Shown piece by piece: positions 36,045 to 45,216 of a stretch of DNA of 64,000 nt; within the stretch, counting starts at the first letter, position 1; the number at the start of each line of letters is the position of its first letter. Source of the DNA: Anabaena catenula FACHB-362. Its GTDB lineage: Bacteria > Cyanobacteriota > Cyanobacteriia > Cyanobacteriales > Nostocaceae. The notes under the pieces are model-generated. The model saw only the letters and a program-made list of their open reading frames with translations, had not been told where the DNA came from and did not search any database. A program made the position numbers and the translations under genes. The stretch covers positions 124,001 through 188,000 of the forward strand of contig NZ_JACJTQ010000003.1 in NCBI RefSeq assembly GCF_014698735.1. Reading direction: 5' to 3'.

Positions 36045-36811
36045 AATTAATGGTCGATTTTAATTATCTTGTTGATTAACAGGTGGCTAGTACCAGTTCT
36101 GGAAATTAAAAATCAAAACATCCTCTAAAAAAGCTTTGAAGTTGAACCTCACTGGATAGTGATTTTTGCCAAGCTGCACTAGGCTATTGACAATGAGGCA
36201 AGATGTCACCCAAGCCGTTAGTCCCTAGCAAGTTTATTGATGAATATCAATCCGAAATTTTACAGAGTTGGTAAATAATAGGGGATAAATTAATCACTGA
36301 ACTAGGAAGCTGATTTATTTTTTTAGCTATCAAAATTATTCTATTCTTAAATAAGGGTTAAATGATCTCTTATTTTACAGACATTAATTAATTTAATAAT
36401 TTTGGTAATATACAGCAGAATTCAGGAGTCAGGAGTCAGGAGTCAGGAGTAAAACTGGCTTTGTATATAGGTTTCAATTTAGATTTTGTACCTCCTAACT
36501 ATGCAAACTGCTGTAAGTAGGCTGCCGCTGCGCGTCTACGGTTTTTTTGTGCCTTTCTACTTATCAGTTCTATTTTATTTTTGAAAAAATACGTTGCACC
36601 AGTCAATTCACCAATCAAACCGGATGGACGTGACAGGTGACAGGTGACAGGTGACAGGGGGCAGTGCTAGAAGTTTCTGATTGTCTAAGTTTTATCATTC
36701 GTTGATATCCTAACCGCCTTGTCCGTTGCTATATCAAAAAAACTCCCCGCGTCACCGCGTCCCCGTGTCTTCCCATCACCGCGTCCCCGTGTCAACCCTA
36801 ATGATAAGTAT
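36045..36811. other. Intergenic region with repeats
   Basis: No convincing gene in 767 bp. It contains repeat copy B (36408-36517), a GACAGGT heptamer tract near 36631-36660 and CCGCGTCCCCGTGTC-type low-complexity units near 36747-36795. The rest is AT-rich. Confidence 0.6.
36408..36517 (-). repeat. Dispersed repeat, copy B (inverted relative to copy A)
   Basis: The complement of this segment matches 33327-33425 in order and in most positions, with one extra CTCCTGA unit in the tandem part. It ends in CAGCAG-type arms on both sides (TACAGCAG at 36411, CTGCTGTA near 36509). Confidence 0.65.
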
Positions 36812-39262
36812 TCAACTGGACATGATATTGCCTTCCGCTGCGGCAATTTCTAACTGAGTCTTGAGTACAGAGTCAGGGTTGAGACTAATCGAATCTATGC
36901 CTTCTTCAACTAGGAAACGGGCAAATTCAGGATAATCGCTGGGTGCTTGGCCGCAGATACCGATTTTGCGTTTAAACTGTCTTGCAGTTGCGATCGCTTT
37001 GGCAATTGTTCTCTTGACAGCTTGATTGCGTTCATCAAATAGATGTGCCACTAACTCAGAATCCCGATCTAGTCCTAAAGTTAATTGTGTCAAGTCATTG
37101 GAACCTATCGAAAAGCCGTCAAAGACTTGGCTAAATTCATCAGCTAAAATGACGTTACTGGGTAACTCGCACATCACATAAACTTCCAAGCCATTTTCGC
37201 CTTTTACCAAGCCATTGGCTGCCATTTCTGCCAGTACACGTTTTCCTTCTTCGGGAGTTCGACAAAAGGGAACCATCAAAATCATGTTGGTTAAACCCAT
37301 TTCATTCCTTACCCGCTTCATGGCTTCACATTCTAAGGCAAAACCTTCGCGGTAACGGGGATCGTAGTAACGAGAAGCACCACGCCAACCAAGCATCGGG
37401 TTTTCTTCTTTGGGTTCAAATTGTCTCCCACCCAAGAGGTTTGCATATTCGTTACTCTTAAAATCCGACAACCGGACAATTACAGGTTTAGGATAAAAAG
37501 CGGCGGCAATTGTCCCAATACCTTGTGCTAGTTTATCAATAAAGAATTCGGCTTTATTTTCGTATTGGGCAGTTAATTCAGCAATTTTGTATTTAGCAAG
37601 TTCATCTTCTAAATCATTAAAATGTAGTAATGCTAAAGGATGGGCTTTGATATGGTTAGCAATAATAAATTCCATCCTTGCCAAACCTACACCATCATTA
37701 GGAATTGCGGTTAAACCTAGTGCTTCTTCTGGGTTGCCCACATTCATCATAATTTTGGTGCGGGTGCGTGGCAAGTTATCTAATGTTAATTCTTGAATTT
37801 CAAAGTTCAATAAACCTGCATAAACTTTGCCTGTTTCACCTTCAGCACAACTCACAGTAATTTCTTGTCCAGTTTGTAATAATGTCGTCGCATTACCACA
37901 GCCAACAATGGCAGGAATTCCCATTTCTCTGGCAATTATGGATGCATGACAGGTTCTCCCACCAGAGTTAGTAACAATAGCACTGGCTTTTTTCATGATT
38001 GGTTCCCAGTCTGGGTCAGTGCGGTTTGTAACTAGCACATCTCCGGCTTGAAATTGTTGAATTTGATTCGCGTCGAGAATAACTTTGGCTTTACCTTGAC
38101 CAATCATTTCACCGACGCTACGACCTGTTAATAAAACTGCACTTTTTTCTTGGAGGTGATAACTTTTAAGGACGGTTTTCGATTTTTGTGATTGTACTGT
38201 TTCTGGTCTAGCTTGGACTATAAATAATTCTCCTGTCACCCCATCTTTTGCCCATTCAATATCCATTGGCGTATCCATACCACGGACTTGGGAATAGTGG
38301 TCTTCAATAATGCAAGCCCAATTTGCAAGTTGTAGAATCTCGTCATTATTCAGGGCAAATTGATTGCGTTCTGATGGTAAAACGGAGACATTTTTGGTTA
38401 ATTTCATCCCGCCCAAGTCATAAACCATTTTAATTTCTTTTGTTCCCAAACGTTTTTGGAGTATTGGTTTAAAGCCTTGTTGGAGAGTTGGTTTAAATAC
38501 TAAATATTCGTCTGGGTTAACTGCACCTTGAACAACGGTTTCACCCAAACCATAAGCAGCGGTAATTAAGGCTGCATCTTTAAAACCTGTTTCTGTGTCA
38601 ATGGAGAACATCACACCAGAACAAGCCAAATCAGAACGTACCATTTTTTGTACCCCGACTGATAAGGCTACTTCAAAGTGGTCGAAGCCTTTTTTTTGTC
38701 GGTAGGAAATAGCACGGTCAGTAAAAATGGAAGCAAAGCATTTATGGCAAGATTCTAATAGGCTTTTAAGTCCGTGAACGTTGAGATAGGTTTCTTGCTG
38801 TCCGGCAAAACTAGCATCTGGGAGGTCTTCGGCTGTGGCGCTAGAACGAACTGCAACGTCGGTATCTTCACCGTATTCTTGACACAGACTTTGATAGGAT
38901 TGTGCGATCGCTTCTTGTAATTCTAGCGGAAATGGCGTGTTGAGCATCAGCGACCGAGCTTGTTGACCACATTGTCGCAAATTATCTATATCCTCTACAT
39001 CTAAAGAAGCAAATATCTTTCTCAATTTAGCTTCTAAACCTGCCCCAGTAATGAAAAATCTATAAGCATAAGCGGTGGTAGCAAACCCAGTGGGAACTTT
39101 TACTCCTTTGGGACTCAGTTGCTGAATCATCTCTCCTAATGAAGCATTTTTTCCACCCACGAAGGGAATATCTGCAATCCCCACGGCATTAAAAGGTAAA
39201 ACTAGTGCTTGTTCTTTGGATAATAGGCGATCATTTTCTTGATTTTTTCGTATTTCTAGCAT
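36812..39262 (-). CDS. ppsA: Phosphoenolpyruvate synthase (pyruvate, water dikinase)
   Basis: The 816-residue protein has all three parts of the family. The N-terminal ATP-grasp domain has GGKNASLGEM and VAVRSSATAEDLPDASFAGQQ. The swivelling phospho-histidine domain has H439 in GGRTCHASIIAREMGIPA. The C-terminal PEP-binding TIM barrel has FSIGSNDLTQLTLGLDRD and a GICGQAPSD cysteine motif. It makes phosphoenolpyruvate from pyruvate and ATP, releasing AMP and phosphate, in gluconeogenic metabolism. Length and motifs are normal, and it stands alone. An aromatic-pathway gene (aroE) is present in the window but is not linked. Confidence 0.95.
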   Translation of the reverse strand: MLEIRKNQENDRLLSKEQALVLPFNAVGIADIPFVGGKNASLGEMIQQLSPKGVKVPTGFATTAYAYRFFITGAGLEAKLRKIFASLDVEDIDNLRQCGQQARSLMLNTPFPLELQEAIAQSYQSLCQEYGEDTDVAVRSSATAEDLPDASFAGQQETYLNVHGLKSLLESCHKCFASIFTDRAISYRQKKGFDHFEVALSVGVQKMVRSDLACSGVMFSIDTETGFKDAALITAAYGLGETVVQGAVNPDEYLVFKPTLQQGFKPILQKRLGTKEIKMVYDLGGMKLTKNVSVLPSERNQFALNNDEILQLANWACIIEDHYSQVRGMDTPMDIEWAKDGVTGELFIVQARPETVQSQKSKTVLKSYHLQEKSAVLLTGRSVGEMIGQGKAKVILDANQIQQFQAGDVLVTNRTDPDWEPIMKKASAIVTNSGGRTCHASIIAREMGIPAIVGCGNATTLLQTGQEITVSCAEGETGKVYAGLLNFEIQELTLDNLPRTRTKIMMNVGNPEEALGLTAIPNDGVGLARMEFIIANHIKAHPLALLHFNDLEDELAKYKIAELTAQYENKAEFFIDKLAQGIGTIAAAFYPKPVIVRLSDFKSNEYANLLGGRQFEPKEENPMLGWRGASRYYDPRYREGFALECEAMKRVRNEMGLTNMILMVPFCRTPEEGKRVLAEMAANGLVKGENGLEVYVMCELPSNVILADEFSQVFDGFSIGSNDLTQLTLGLDRDSELVAHLFDERNQAVKRTIAKAIATARQFKRKIGICGQAPSDYPEFARFLVEEGIDSISLNPDSVLKTQLEIAAAEGNIMSS

Positions 39263-39825
39263 ATTGTCGAGTCCTTTAAAAGCTACAACTATTTTATTAA
39301 GAAGTTTTTAGTAAATAAATTGATCTACTTTTGAATTCCACCATTCTTTTTATATACGTCAAATATGAGGAACTTGTGAGGATATAACGAGTACGTAGAG
39401 ACAAACTGATACCGTTTCTCTATGATGGCTTGCGTGGCGTAGCCATATATGCGCTTTATATATCACCTGCCATTTTTTGGTAGGTTGGGTTGAGCGTAGC
39501 AAAACCCAACAAATGCGTTGCGTTATGGCTGATGCCTCCGGCACGCTACCGCTAACGCCACGGTGCCTCAACCCAACCTACGAATCAAGGCTTTTTCAAT
39601 TTGGCAAAGGTATTGTTGACATAACATACTTGCTTTTTACTTAAATCCCCAGAATTAGTGAAAAATTCTTAAAAAATATATTGTTATTTAAAGTTACCTC
39701 ACAACTTCCTCATATTTGTAAATTATAGTTTAGAACTATAAACACTTGCTTGTTCATATCTCTGGGTTGTTTTCATGGCTACCCTAAATAGATCAACACA
39801 TTTTAAAACCGGATTTGAGAAATAG
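39263..39825. other. Intergenic region with inverted-repeat element
   Basis: No gene is seen here apart from the small one that follows. It holds the 100-bp element at 39481-39580 and AT-rich sequence that probably includes the promoter of the 55-residue zinc-ribbon ORF. Confidence 0.5.
39481..39580. repeat. 100-bp inverted-repeat element with TAGGTTGGGTTGAG arms
   Basis: Perfect 14-bp arms lie at 39481-39494 and 39567-39580. The interior contains GGCACGC and AGCGTAGC units typical of small cyanobacterial palindromes. A related element lies at 59974-60069. No coding capacity is seen. Confidence 0.7.
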
Positions 39826-39993
39826 ATGAATTATTGTCCCTGTTGTTCTAATTTACTTTTACAACATATACGCAGAGATGAAACCTACTGGTTTTGCCGT
39901 ACTTGTTGGCAAGAAATGCCAGTATTTACTCAGAGTCTTTACTGTTCCTTGTCAGAGATAATTTTAGGTAAAACCCCCATAGCAATTCAATAA
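39826..39993 (+). CDS. Small zinc-ribbon-like protein, 55 residues
   Basis: The ATG at 39826 opens a 55-codon frame. Two cysteine knuckles are visible: NYCPCC at the very start and FCRTC about 25 residues later, spaced as in a treble-clef or zinc-ribbon fold. A LYCS follows. It is too regular in its cysteines to be chance and lies in otherwise non-coding DNA. The function is unknown; zinc binding is inferred. Confidence 0.6.
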   Translation: MNYCPCCSNLLLQHIRRDETYWFCRTCWQEMPVFTQSLYCSLSEIILGKTPIAIQ

Positions 39994-40085
39994 CAAAAAT
40001 AGGTACGTCAGTATACTTGCGTGAACGATATTCTATTCATGAGTAGATAGGAGTCAATAATTTGTCTATACTAAATTTTTTACCC

Positions 40086-41441
40086 TCAAGATCCCATATA
40101 AGAATATGTATTGCGCCCTTGGTTTTTAGCAGCATATAGTGAAATATCGGCATTTTTAATTAAGTATTCTAGTGAATAATCTGGAACTGGAATAATACTA
40201 GCGATGCCCATACTTAATGTGACATAATCGTTAACTGAAGAATGATGGTGAGGAATAGATAAGCTGGCTATTTGCTGTTGAATCTGTTGAGCAAAATAAA
40301 CTGCTCCTTCTAAAGGGGTGTTAGGAAGCAAAACAGCAAACTCTTCACCACCATAACGAGCTACCAAATCAGCCGGACGTTTGCAAGTGCGTGCGATCGC
40401 TTGAGCAATTTGTCGCAAACACTCATCACCTGCCGGATGACCATAACAGTCGTTGTAGCTTTTAAAATAATCTATATCACAGAGAATTAATGATAAAGGC
40501 ATTTTTTCCCGTTGCAGTCGCTGCCATTCTAAATTGATTACGGCATCAAAACATCGTCGATTGGCAATTTGCGTTAATCCATCCATATTGACTAAACGTC
40601 GTAATTCAGAATTAGCTTGCCGAAGAGTTGCCTCTACCTGCAAACGCTCTGTCAAATCAGAAATAATACAGTAGAGTAGATTCTGTCTATCGATATTAAT
40701 CCGACTGGAATAAATTTCAACTTGACGAATTTCACCAGATGCCAACTGATGAAAATATAAAAAATTCCCCGGATAAGCCAGCTGTTTTAAAGCTTTGTTG
40801 GGAATAGGAGAACCATCTACTAAAACAATTAAATCTGAGAGCTTTTTCTGTTGCAAAACTTCGCGGCTATAGCCGTAAAATTGACTTGCGGCTGGATTAG
40901 CGTCAAAGATGCCTAGGGTAAGAGGATCGATTAATATTTGTACCGCTCGGTTGTTTTCAAACATCTGCGGGTAAGTTACTTGGCTTGGTTGTAACTTTTG
41001 ATTAGTCAGACACTGATGGACAAGATCCAATGAGTTAGTCAGATCTTGCATACACAGCAAGGCATCAAAACCTGTAGTTTTTGTGGTCGCAATTGGCGTT
41101 GCTGTCACTTGTAGCGAACGGAACCTTCCATCTTTAGTTATACCAGTCAAAAAATGCGGGTACAACTGGGGTGAAAAAACAGTCACTTTTCCAGCTTGGA
41201 AAGTTTGGTTCAATTGTTCGACATAATCTTGACAATTGAGATGAGAGAAATATAAAAACAGATTTTTACCAATAATTTCTTCTCTGGAAATATTTGTCCA
41301 ATCTTCCAGGCATGAGTTCCAAAAACTGACTATGCCATCACGCTGCAAATAACACACTCCAACAGGAAGACATTCCATCAATTGCAATGATTCAAATGAT
41401 ATTTGCGTAACTTCTGTCTTGATGCGTTGGAATGTCTTCAT
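40086..41441 (-). CDS. PAS-PAS-GGDEF diguanylate cyclase
   Basis: The 451-residue protein has two PAS-like domains (about 15-150 and 155-275) and a C-terminal GGDEF domain. The active site GGEEF is at 364-368. The product-inhibition site RPAD lies at 354-357, the normal five residues before it. MDGLTQIANRRCFD and DIDYFKSYNDCYGHPAGDECL are the usual early motifs. It should make cyclic di-GMP from two GTP and be subject to feedback inhibition. No membrane segment is seen. The PAS ligands are unknown. Its position beside other sensor genes shows no operon. Confidence 0.92.
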   Translation of the reverse strand: MKTFQRIKTEVTQISFESLQLMECLPVGVCYLQRDGIVSFWNSCLEDWTNISREEIIGKNLFLYFSHLNCQDYVEQLNQTFQAGKVTVFSPQLYPHFLTGITKDGRFRSLQVTATPIATTKTTGFDALLCMQDLTNSLDLVHQCLTNQKLQPSQVTYPQMFENNRAVQILIDPLTLGIFDANPAASQFYGYSREVLQQKKLSDLIVLVDGSPIPNKALKQLAYPGNFLYFHQLASGEIRQVEIYSSRINIDRQNLLYCIISDLTERLQVEATLRQANSELRRLVNMDGLTQIANRRCFDAVINLEWQRLQREKMPLSLILCDIDYFKSYNDCYGHPAGDECLRQIAQAIARTCKRPADLVARYGGEEFAVLLPNTPLEGAVYFAQQIQQQIASLSIPHHHSSVNDYVTLSMGIASIIPVPDYSLEYLIKNADISLYAAKNQGRNTYSYMGS

Positions 41442-41578
41442 ATAAGCTTTTGCCTCGTAATTCTAATATGGCTGACCTGCAATGGCACTACCTGCAATGG
41501 CACTAATCCAAACAATTATAATAAAATGAAATATGAAGATCATACCTCGACAGGAAGATATTTTGTGAGTTGCATACA

Positions 41579-41752
41579 ATGACGCAAATGAAAAGCGGCT
41601 TATTTATGACAACAACTCCAGTCACTCCCTGGCCTCATCACGTCAGCAAGAATGGTTACAGAAGAACCTACCCCAATTCTGTGGAATGGGAGAGGATTGG
41701 TCTGATATCAAGAAAGAAAAATGATGCCGACAGTTTTAATAGTTTAATTTGA
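41579..41752 (+). CDS. Hypothetical 57-residue ORF
   Basis: An ATG at 41579 opens a short frame that ends eight bases before the MITE. It is polar and basic, with a TTTPVTPWPHHVSKNGYRR stretch. No motif is recognised and the ribosome site is weak. It may be a chance ORF or a small conserved protein. Confidence 0.3.
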   Translation: MTQMKSGLFMTTTPVTPWPHHVSKNGYRRTYPNSVEWERIGLISRKKNDADSFNSLI

Positions 41753-41759
41753 CTTACTT

Positions 41760-42045
<286 letters not shown>

Positions 42046-42175
42046 ACTTATTTTGCATAATTTTCGAGTGGAAAACCCTCGAATTAATTCAAGGGTTGTA
42101 TGTTTTGAGAGTTTATATCTAAATTTGAAATTGATTGCGGATGTTGTTTATTTGTTATTGATTCTAAGTATGGTT

Positions 42176-42397
42176 TTAATCTTCTTGCCAATCTTCACAA
42201 CCGAGCAGGTCAATAATCCTGTCTCTGAGTAAATATTCATTTTTTTCTAGCTCATGCTCAAAATAAGTCCATTCACGGTCAGGAAGATATTTACAAAGAG
42301 TATAAATTGGCTGTTGACGGTTAAGAAGTCCCTTTTTCACAAGTTGATGTGCTTCTTCCTTTATCATTCCAATGTCATATTTAATAGCGGTATCCAT
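42176..42397 (-). CDS. DUF4327 family protein
   Basis: About 73 residues from the ATG at 42397, which follows GAGG at normal spacing; an in-frame ATG at 42418 is less likely. The pattern KYDIGMIKEEAHQLVKKGLL then RQQPIYTLCKYLPDREW and LLRDRIIDLLG is that of the cyanobacterial DUF4327 family as I recall it. The protein is small, soluble and acidic at its end. The function is unknown. The gene stands alone just beyond the second MITE. Confidence 0.75.
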   Translation of the reverse strand: MDTAIKYDIGMIKEEAHQLVKKGLLNRQQPIYTLCKYLPDREWTYFEHELEKNEYLLRDRIIDLLGCEDWQED

Positions 42398-42967
42398 ACC
42401 TTGTAACCTCATTTTCAAGCAAGGAATTAAAAGACAACTTTATAAATTATTGTCTCTACTTTAAATTTATCAAAAAATTGGTGAATTTTGTGAACCATGA
42501 CAAGATTAATTTTTACTAGTACACAACGGCAGCCGTCAACAAACCATTAAAAATTCCTGCAAAGCTTGTTTAATCAACTTTTTAAATTGTTGATTTTTAA
42601 TTTTTAATTCCGAGAAAGCGGTACTAGACTTTGTTTTATCGGTTTTGATTGCTGCTGAAGGCATAAGTTAATGTGCCTTTAAGTCGCATCATCTGCAGTC
42701 TCAGAAAGACGCAAAGACGCTCTGATACAGTTTAAATACTGATCAGCTTACCCTTAAATTCAGAGGTTTTTTCATCTTCAGAAATGAAGATACCGCTGTA
42801 TTCCTTGTTGCCTGTTAAGAGTTTCCTGTTCTCTTGCCCAACGGGAGCAATTTATTTTGCCCGAGTACTGACAACATTCTCTTAATATCCTCTATAGCTT
42901 AGAGAAGTCGGATATCTTGTAGATTACTATAGAATGAGAATTGTTGTGATGTTTCCTATTAGCTAAA
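42398..42967. other. Intergenic region upstream of the TPR gene
   Basis: No gene is supported. The stretch is AT-rich with a CAGAAAGACGCAAAGACGC-type fragment near 42700 and no strong palindromes. The promoter of the TPR gene must lie near the right end. Confidence 0.5.
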
Positions 42968-44812
42968 GTGTCAGACTCCGTACCTTTGCGCGATCATTAC
43001 CTCGCATTAATTGATCAAATTGTTGAAACCACTCTCAAGGGTAAAATTAGCTCTGTAGAGCAGGTATATCAAATATTACTCAAAGGTATCACGAACGGTA
43101 CAGGGGAAGTGTTTGAGTTAGCTTTGAGCGATCGCTTGAATACTATTCAAGCCCAAGTGGACAACGAACCAGACGAACTCAAAAAATCTAAGGCCACGCG
43201 CAGTTTAAGAGCCATTAAAACTATTCAAACACAATGGCAACGCTGGCAAGAACAAAATAAAGCTACAGAAGTTATAATTTTGGCAGTCCGCGAAATCACT
43301 ATTGCCAGCAATGATGAGCGTTTAGGCGTATTCTTGCGTTTGACCGATCCTAATCAAAAACATACCTTAAATTTATCCCAATTACAGCAGTTAGCCAAAT
43401 CCTTACAGCAATTTGGTGCAGCTAATTCCGATTTAGCGGAAATATCTACAGGAATTACGCGTGGTGTTGCTTCTTGGCAGCGAATTCAAGAAAACCTACT
43501 GAGTTGGATGTATGAACAAAAAGGTTCTCTAGGATTTGGTGGTGTACCGGGAGAACGTGGCCCTTGGGCAAGTTGGGCAAAGTTAGTCAAAAGCGAATTT
43601 CCCGCAGCATTTTTCCGCACCTTAGCACTTGAGCAATCTGCAATTGAATTTACTCAACAGCAACAGCAAATCACCCTTAGCAATTGGGTAGAACTAGCAA
43701 TAGTTTTACAGTTCCTACAACGTGGGTTAATTAGCTGGTTTGATCAACAAGCTTATGATATCCAAGCTGGCCCCAAATTATCCATTTCTACATTTTTGAC
43801 CTTTGCAGTCATTTGGAGTCAATTAGCGATCGCTTTTCAAACCCAAGCAGTAGCATACAGCAATGGAGCTTCACAAATAATGCTCCAAATTCTGAGAACC
43901 TTTGCCCAGCGTCCTTATTTCCCTCTCTACGGTGGGATTTTTGCTTCCTTTTCTGGTAGTTCTTTGCGAGATGCTCTCGATTATTTAGATGAACCCTTGC
44001 GTTCTGTAGCAGGAACACAGGAAAAAGCCCGCATTTTGACCCTTTTAGGTTATTCTCAACGAGCTTTAGGCAAATATCCCCGCTCGATTAATTTTCATCA
44101 GCAAGCTTTGGAAATAGCCAGAAATGCCAAAGATAGCTCTTGTGAAATTGCCAATCTCAACCACCTCAGTCGTACCTACGTCCAAGAAAAAAATTATGCC
44201 GAAGCAATTAACTATAGTCAAAGAGCATTAATCTTAAGTAGGCAAGCAGGTGACAAAACTGGAGAAGCCAACGCCCTGGTAAATCTAGGTTACAGCGAAG
44301 TTATGCAAGCCCAACAGTTGGAAAACATCGAACCAGAAGTATATGAATCGGCAATTAATTATCTAGAACAAGGTTTAAAGTTAGCAGAAAAATTAGGCGA
44401 TATTCAAAGTCAAGCTTTATGTTTTAGCAGTTTAGGAATTGCCTATTTAGTAATAGCACAACATGAAGCGGCTATTAAATATTTAGAAGTAGGTTTTAAA
44501 ACGGCACAAGTTTCTGGTGATTTATATCTCCAAGGGCGCAATTTAGCTTATTTAGCAGAAGCTTATTATCATCTGCAAAATTCCGATAAAGCTATTTATA
44601 CTGGTAGTTTAGGAATGTATCTACTAGAGCAAATTTCTTCCCACGAGTGGCGACAAGCCGCAGGTTTATTAACAATAATCAAAGGACAAATTGGGGCTGA
44701 TAAATTCCAAGTTATATTTCAACAAAATCGCCCGAAGATGATTTCTGTGATTGGTGTAGATGGCTATGATCATCTTCCCCAATTGTTAGAAAAATACAAG
44801 GAAAATATGTAA
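42968..44812 (+). CDS. TPR-repeat protein of cyanobacterial type
   Basis: The 614-residue protein starts at a GTG. The first half (1-340) is helical and of no recognised family, with TRGVASWQRIQENLLSWMYEQKGSLGFGG in it and a hydrophobic STFLTFAVIWSQLAIAF helix. The second half contains at least four tetratricopeptide repeats (about 350-560), for example AKSPRSINFHQQALEIARNA-like, YAEAINYSQRALILSRQAGD and AAIKYLEVGFKTAQVSGD units. TPR arrays bind partner proteins. No enzyme motif is seen. It is a single-gene unit. Confidence 0.75.
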   Translation: MSDSVPLRDHYLALIDQIVETTLKGKISSVEQVYQILLKGITNGTGEVFELALSDRLNTIQAQVDNEPDELKKSKATRSLRAIKTIQTQWQRWQEQNKATEVIILAVREITIASNDERLGVFLRLTDPNQKHTLNLSQLQQLAKSLQQFGAANSDLAEISTGITRGVASWQRIQENLLSWMYEQKGSLGFGGVPGERGPWASWAKLVKSEFPAAFFRTLALEQSAIEFTQQQQQITLSNWVELAIVLQFLQRGLISWFDQQAYDIQAGPKLSISTFLTFAVIWSQLAIAFQTQAVAYSNGASQIMLQILRTFAQRPYFPLYGGIFASFSGSSLRDALDYLDEPLRSVAGTQEKARILTLLGYSQRALGKYPRSINFHQQALEIARNAKDSSCEIANLNHLSRTYVQEKNYAEAINYSQRALILSRQAGDKTGEANALVNLGYSEVMQAQQLENIEPEVYESAINYLEQGLKLAEKLGDIQSQALCFSSLGIAYLVIAQHEAAIKYLEVGFKTAQVSGDLYLQGRNLAYLAEAYYHLQNSDKAIYTGSLGMYLLEQISSHEWRQAAGLLTIIKGQIGADKFQVIFQQNRPKMISVIGVDGYDHLPQLLEKYKENM

Positions 44813-45216
44813 TACCGTGAAAATGCGCCTAATTATTGGGGAACATAGCGAATTATCTTGAGAAAACCTCCGCGTACCTTTGCGTTAACCTCCGCGTACC
44901 TTTGCGTTGAAAAAAAATAGTATTTGGTGCATCTATGGCTACGCCACGCAAGCTATCACACAGAATTGGTAGAGAACCCATTGGGGATTTTTGATAATGT
45001 GGGAGTAACAAGATTTAACGGAGAATGACATACTCAAGTAGTTTGAGTGATTCCGACCGTTGCCAAAGGCTACGTAATGCGTAATTAAAAATTTATGTGA
45101 CACAAAATCTTCACTTAATTGTATTATGCCATACAATACCCAAAAAATTGTGTATCTAAGTTTTCATAGATACCAGATTTTTGTCCAGTTTTTACACATT
45201 GTCTAATGTATAATTT
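44813..45216. other. Intergenic region with TTTGCGTT repeats and a palindrome
   Basis: A duplicated CCTCCGCGTACCTTTGCGTT unit lies at about 44867-44910. The palindrome at 45152-45173 precedes the beta-barrel gene. No gene is supported. Confidence 0.5.
45152..45173. promoter_or_regulatory. 22-bp palindrome, candidate operator
   Basis: GTATCTA at 45152-45158 and TAGATAC at 45167-45173 are perfect inverted arms with an 8-base centre, 43 bp before the ATG of the beta-barrel gene. It could be an operator or the stem of a 5' leader hairpin. It is not an exact NtcA site. Confidence 0.4.

Noticed and set aside
45152-45173. Canonical NtcA site at the palindrome before the beta-barrel gene
   Set aside because: The palindrome has an 8-base centre but the arms do not give GTA-N8-TAC in the right register with a -10 box; kept only as a generic operator candidate.
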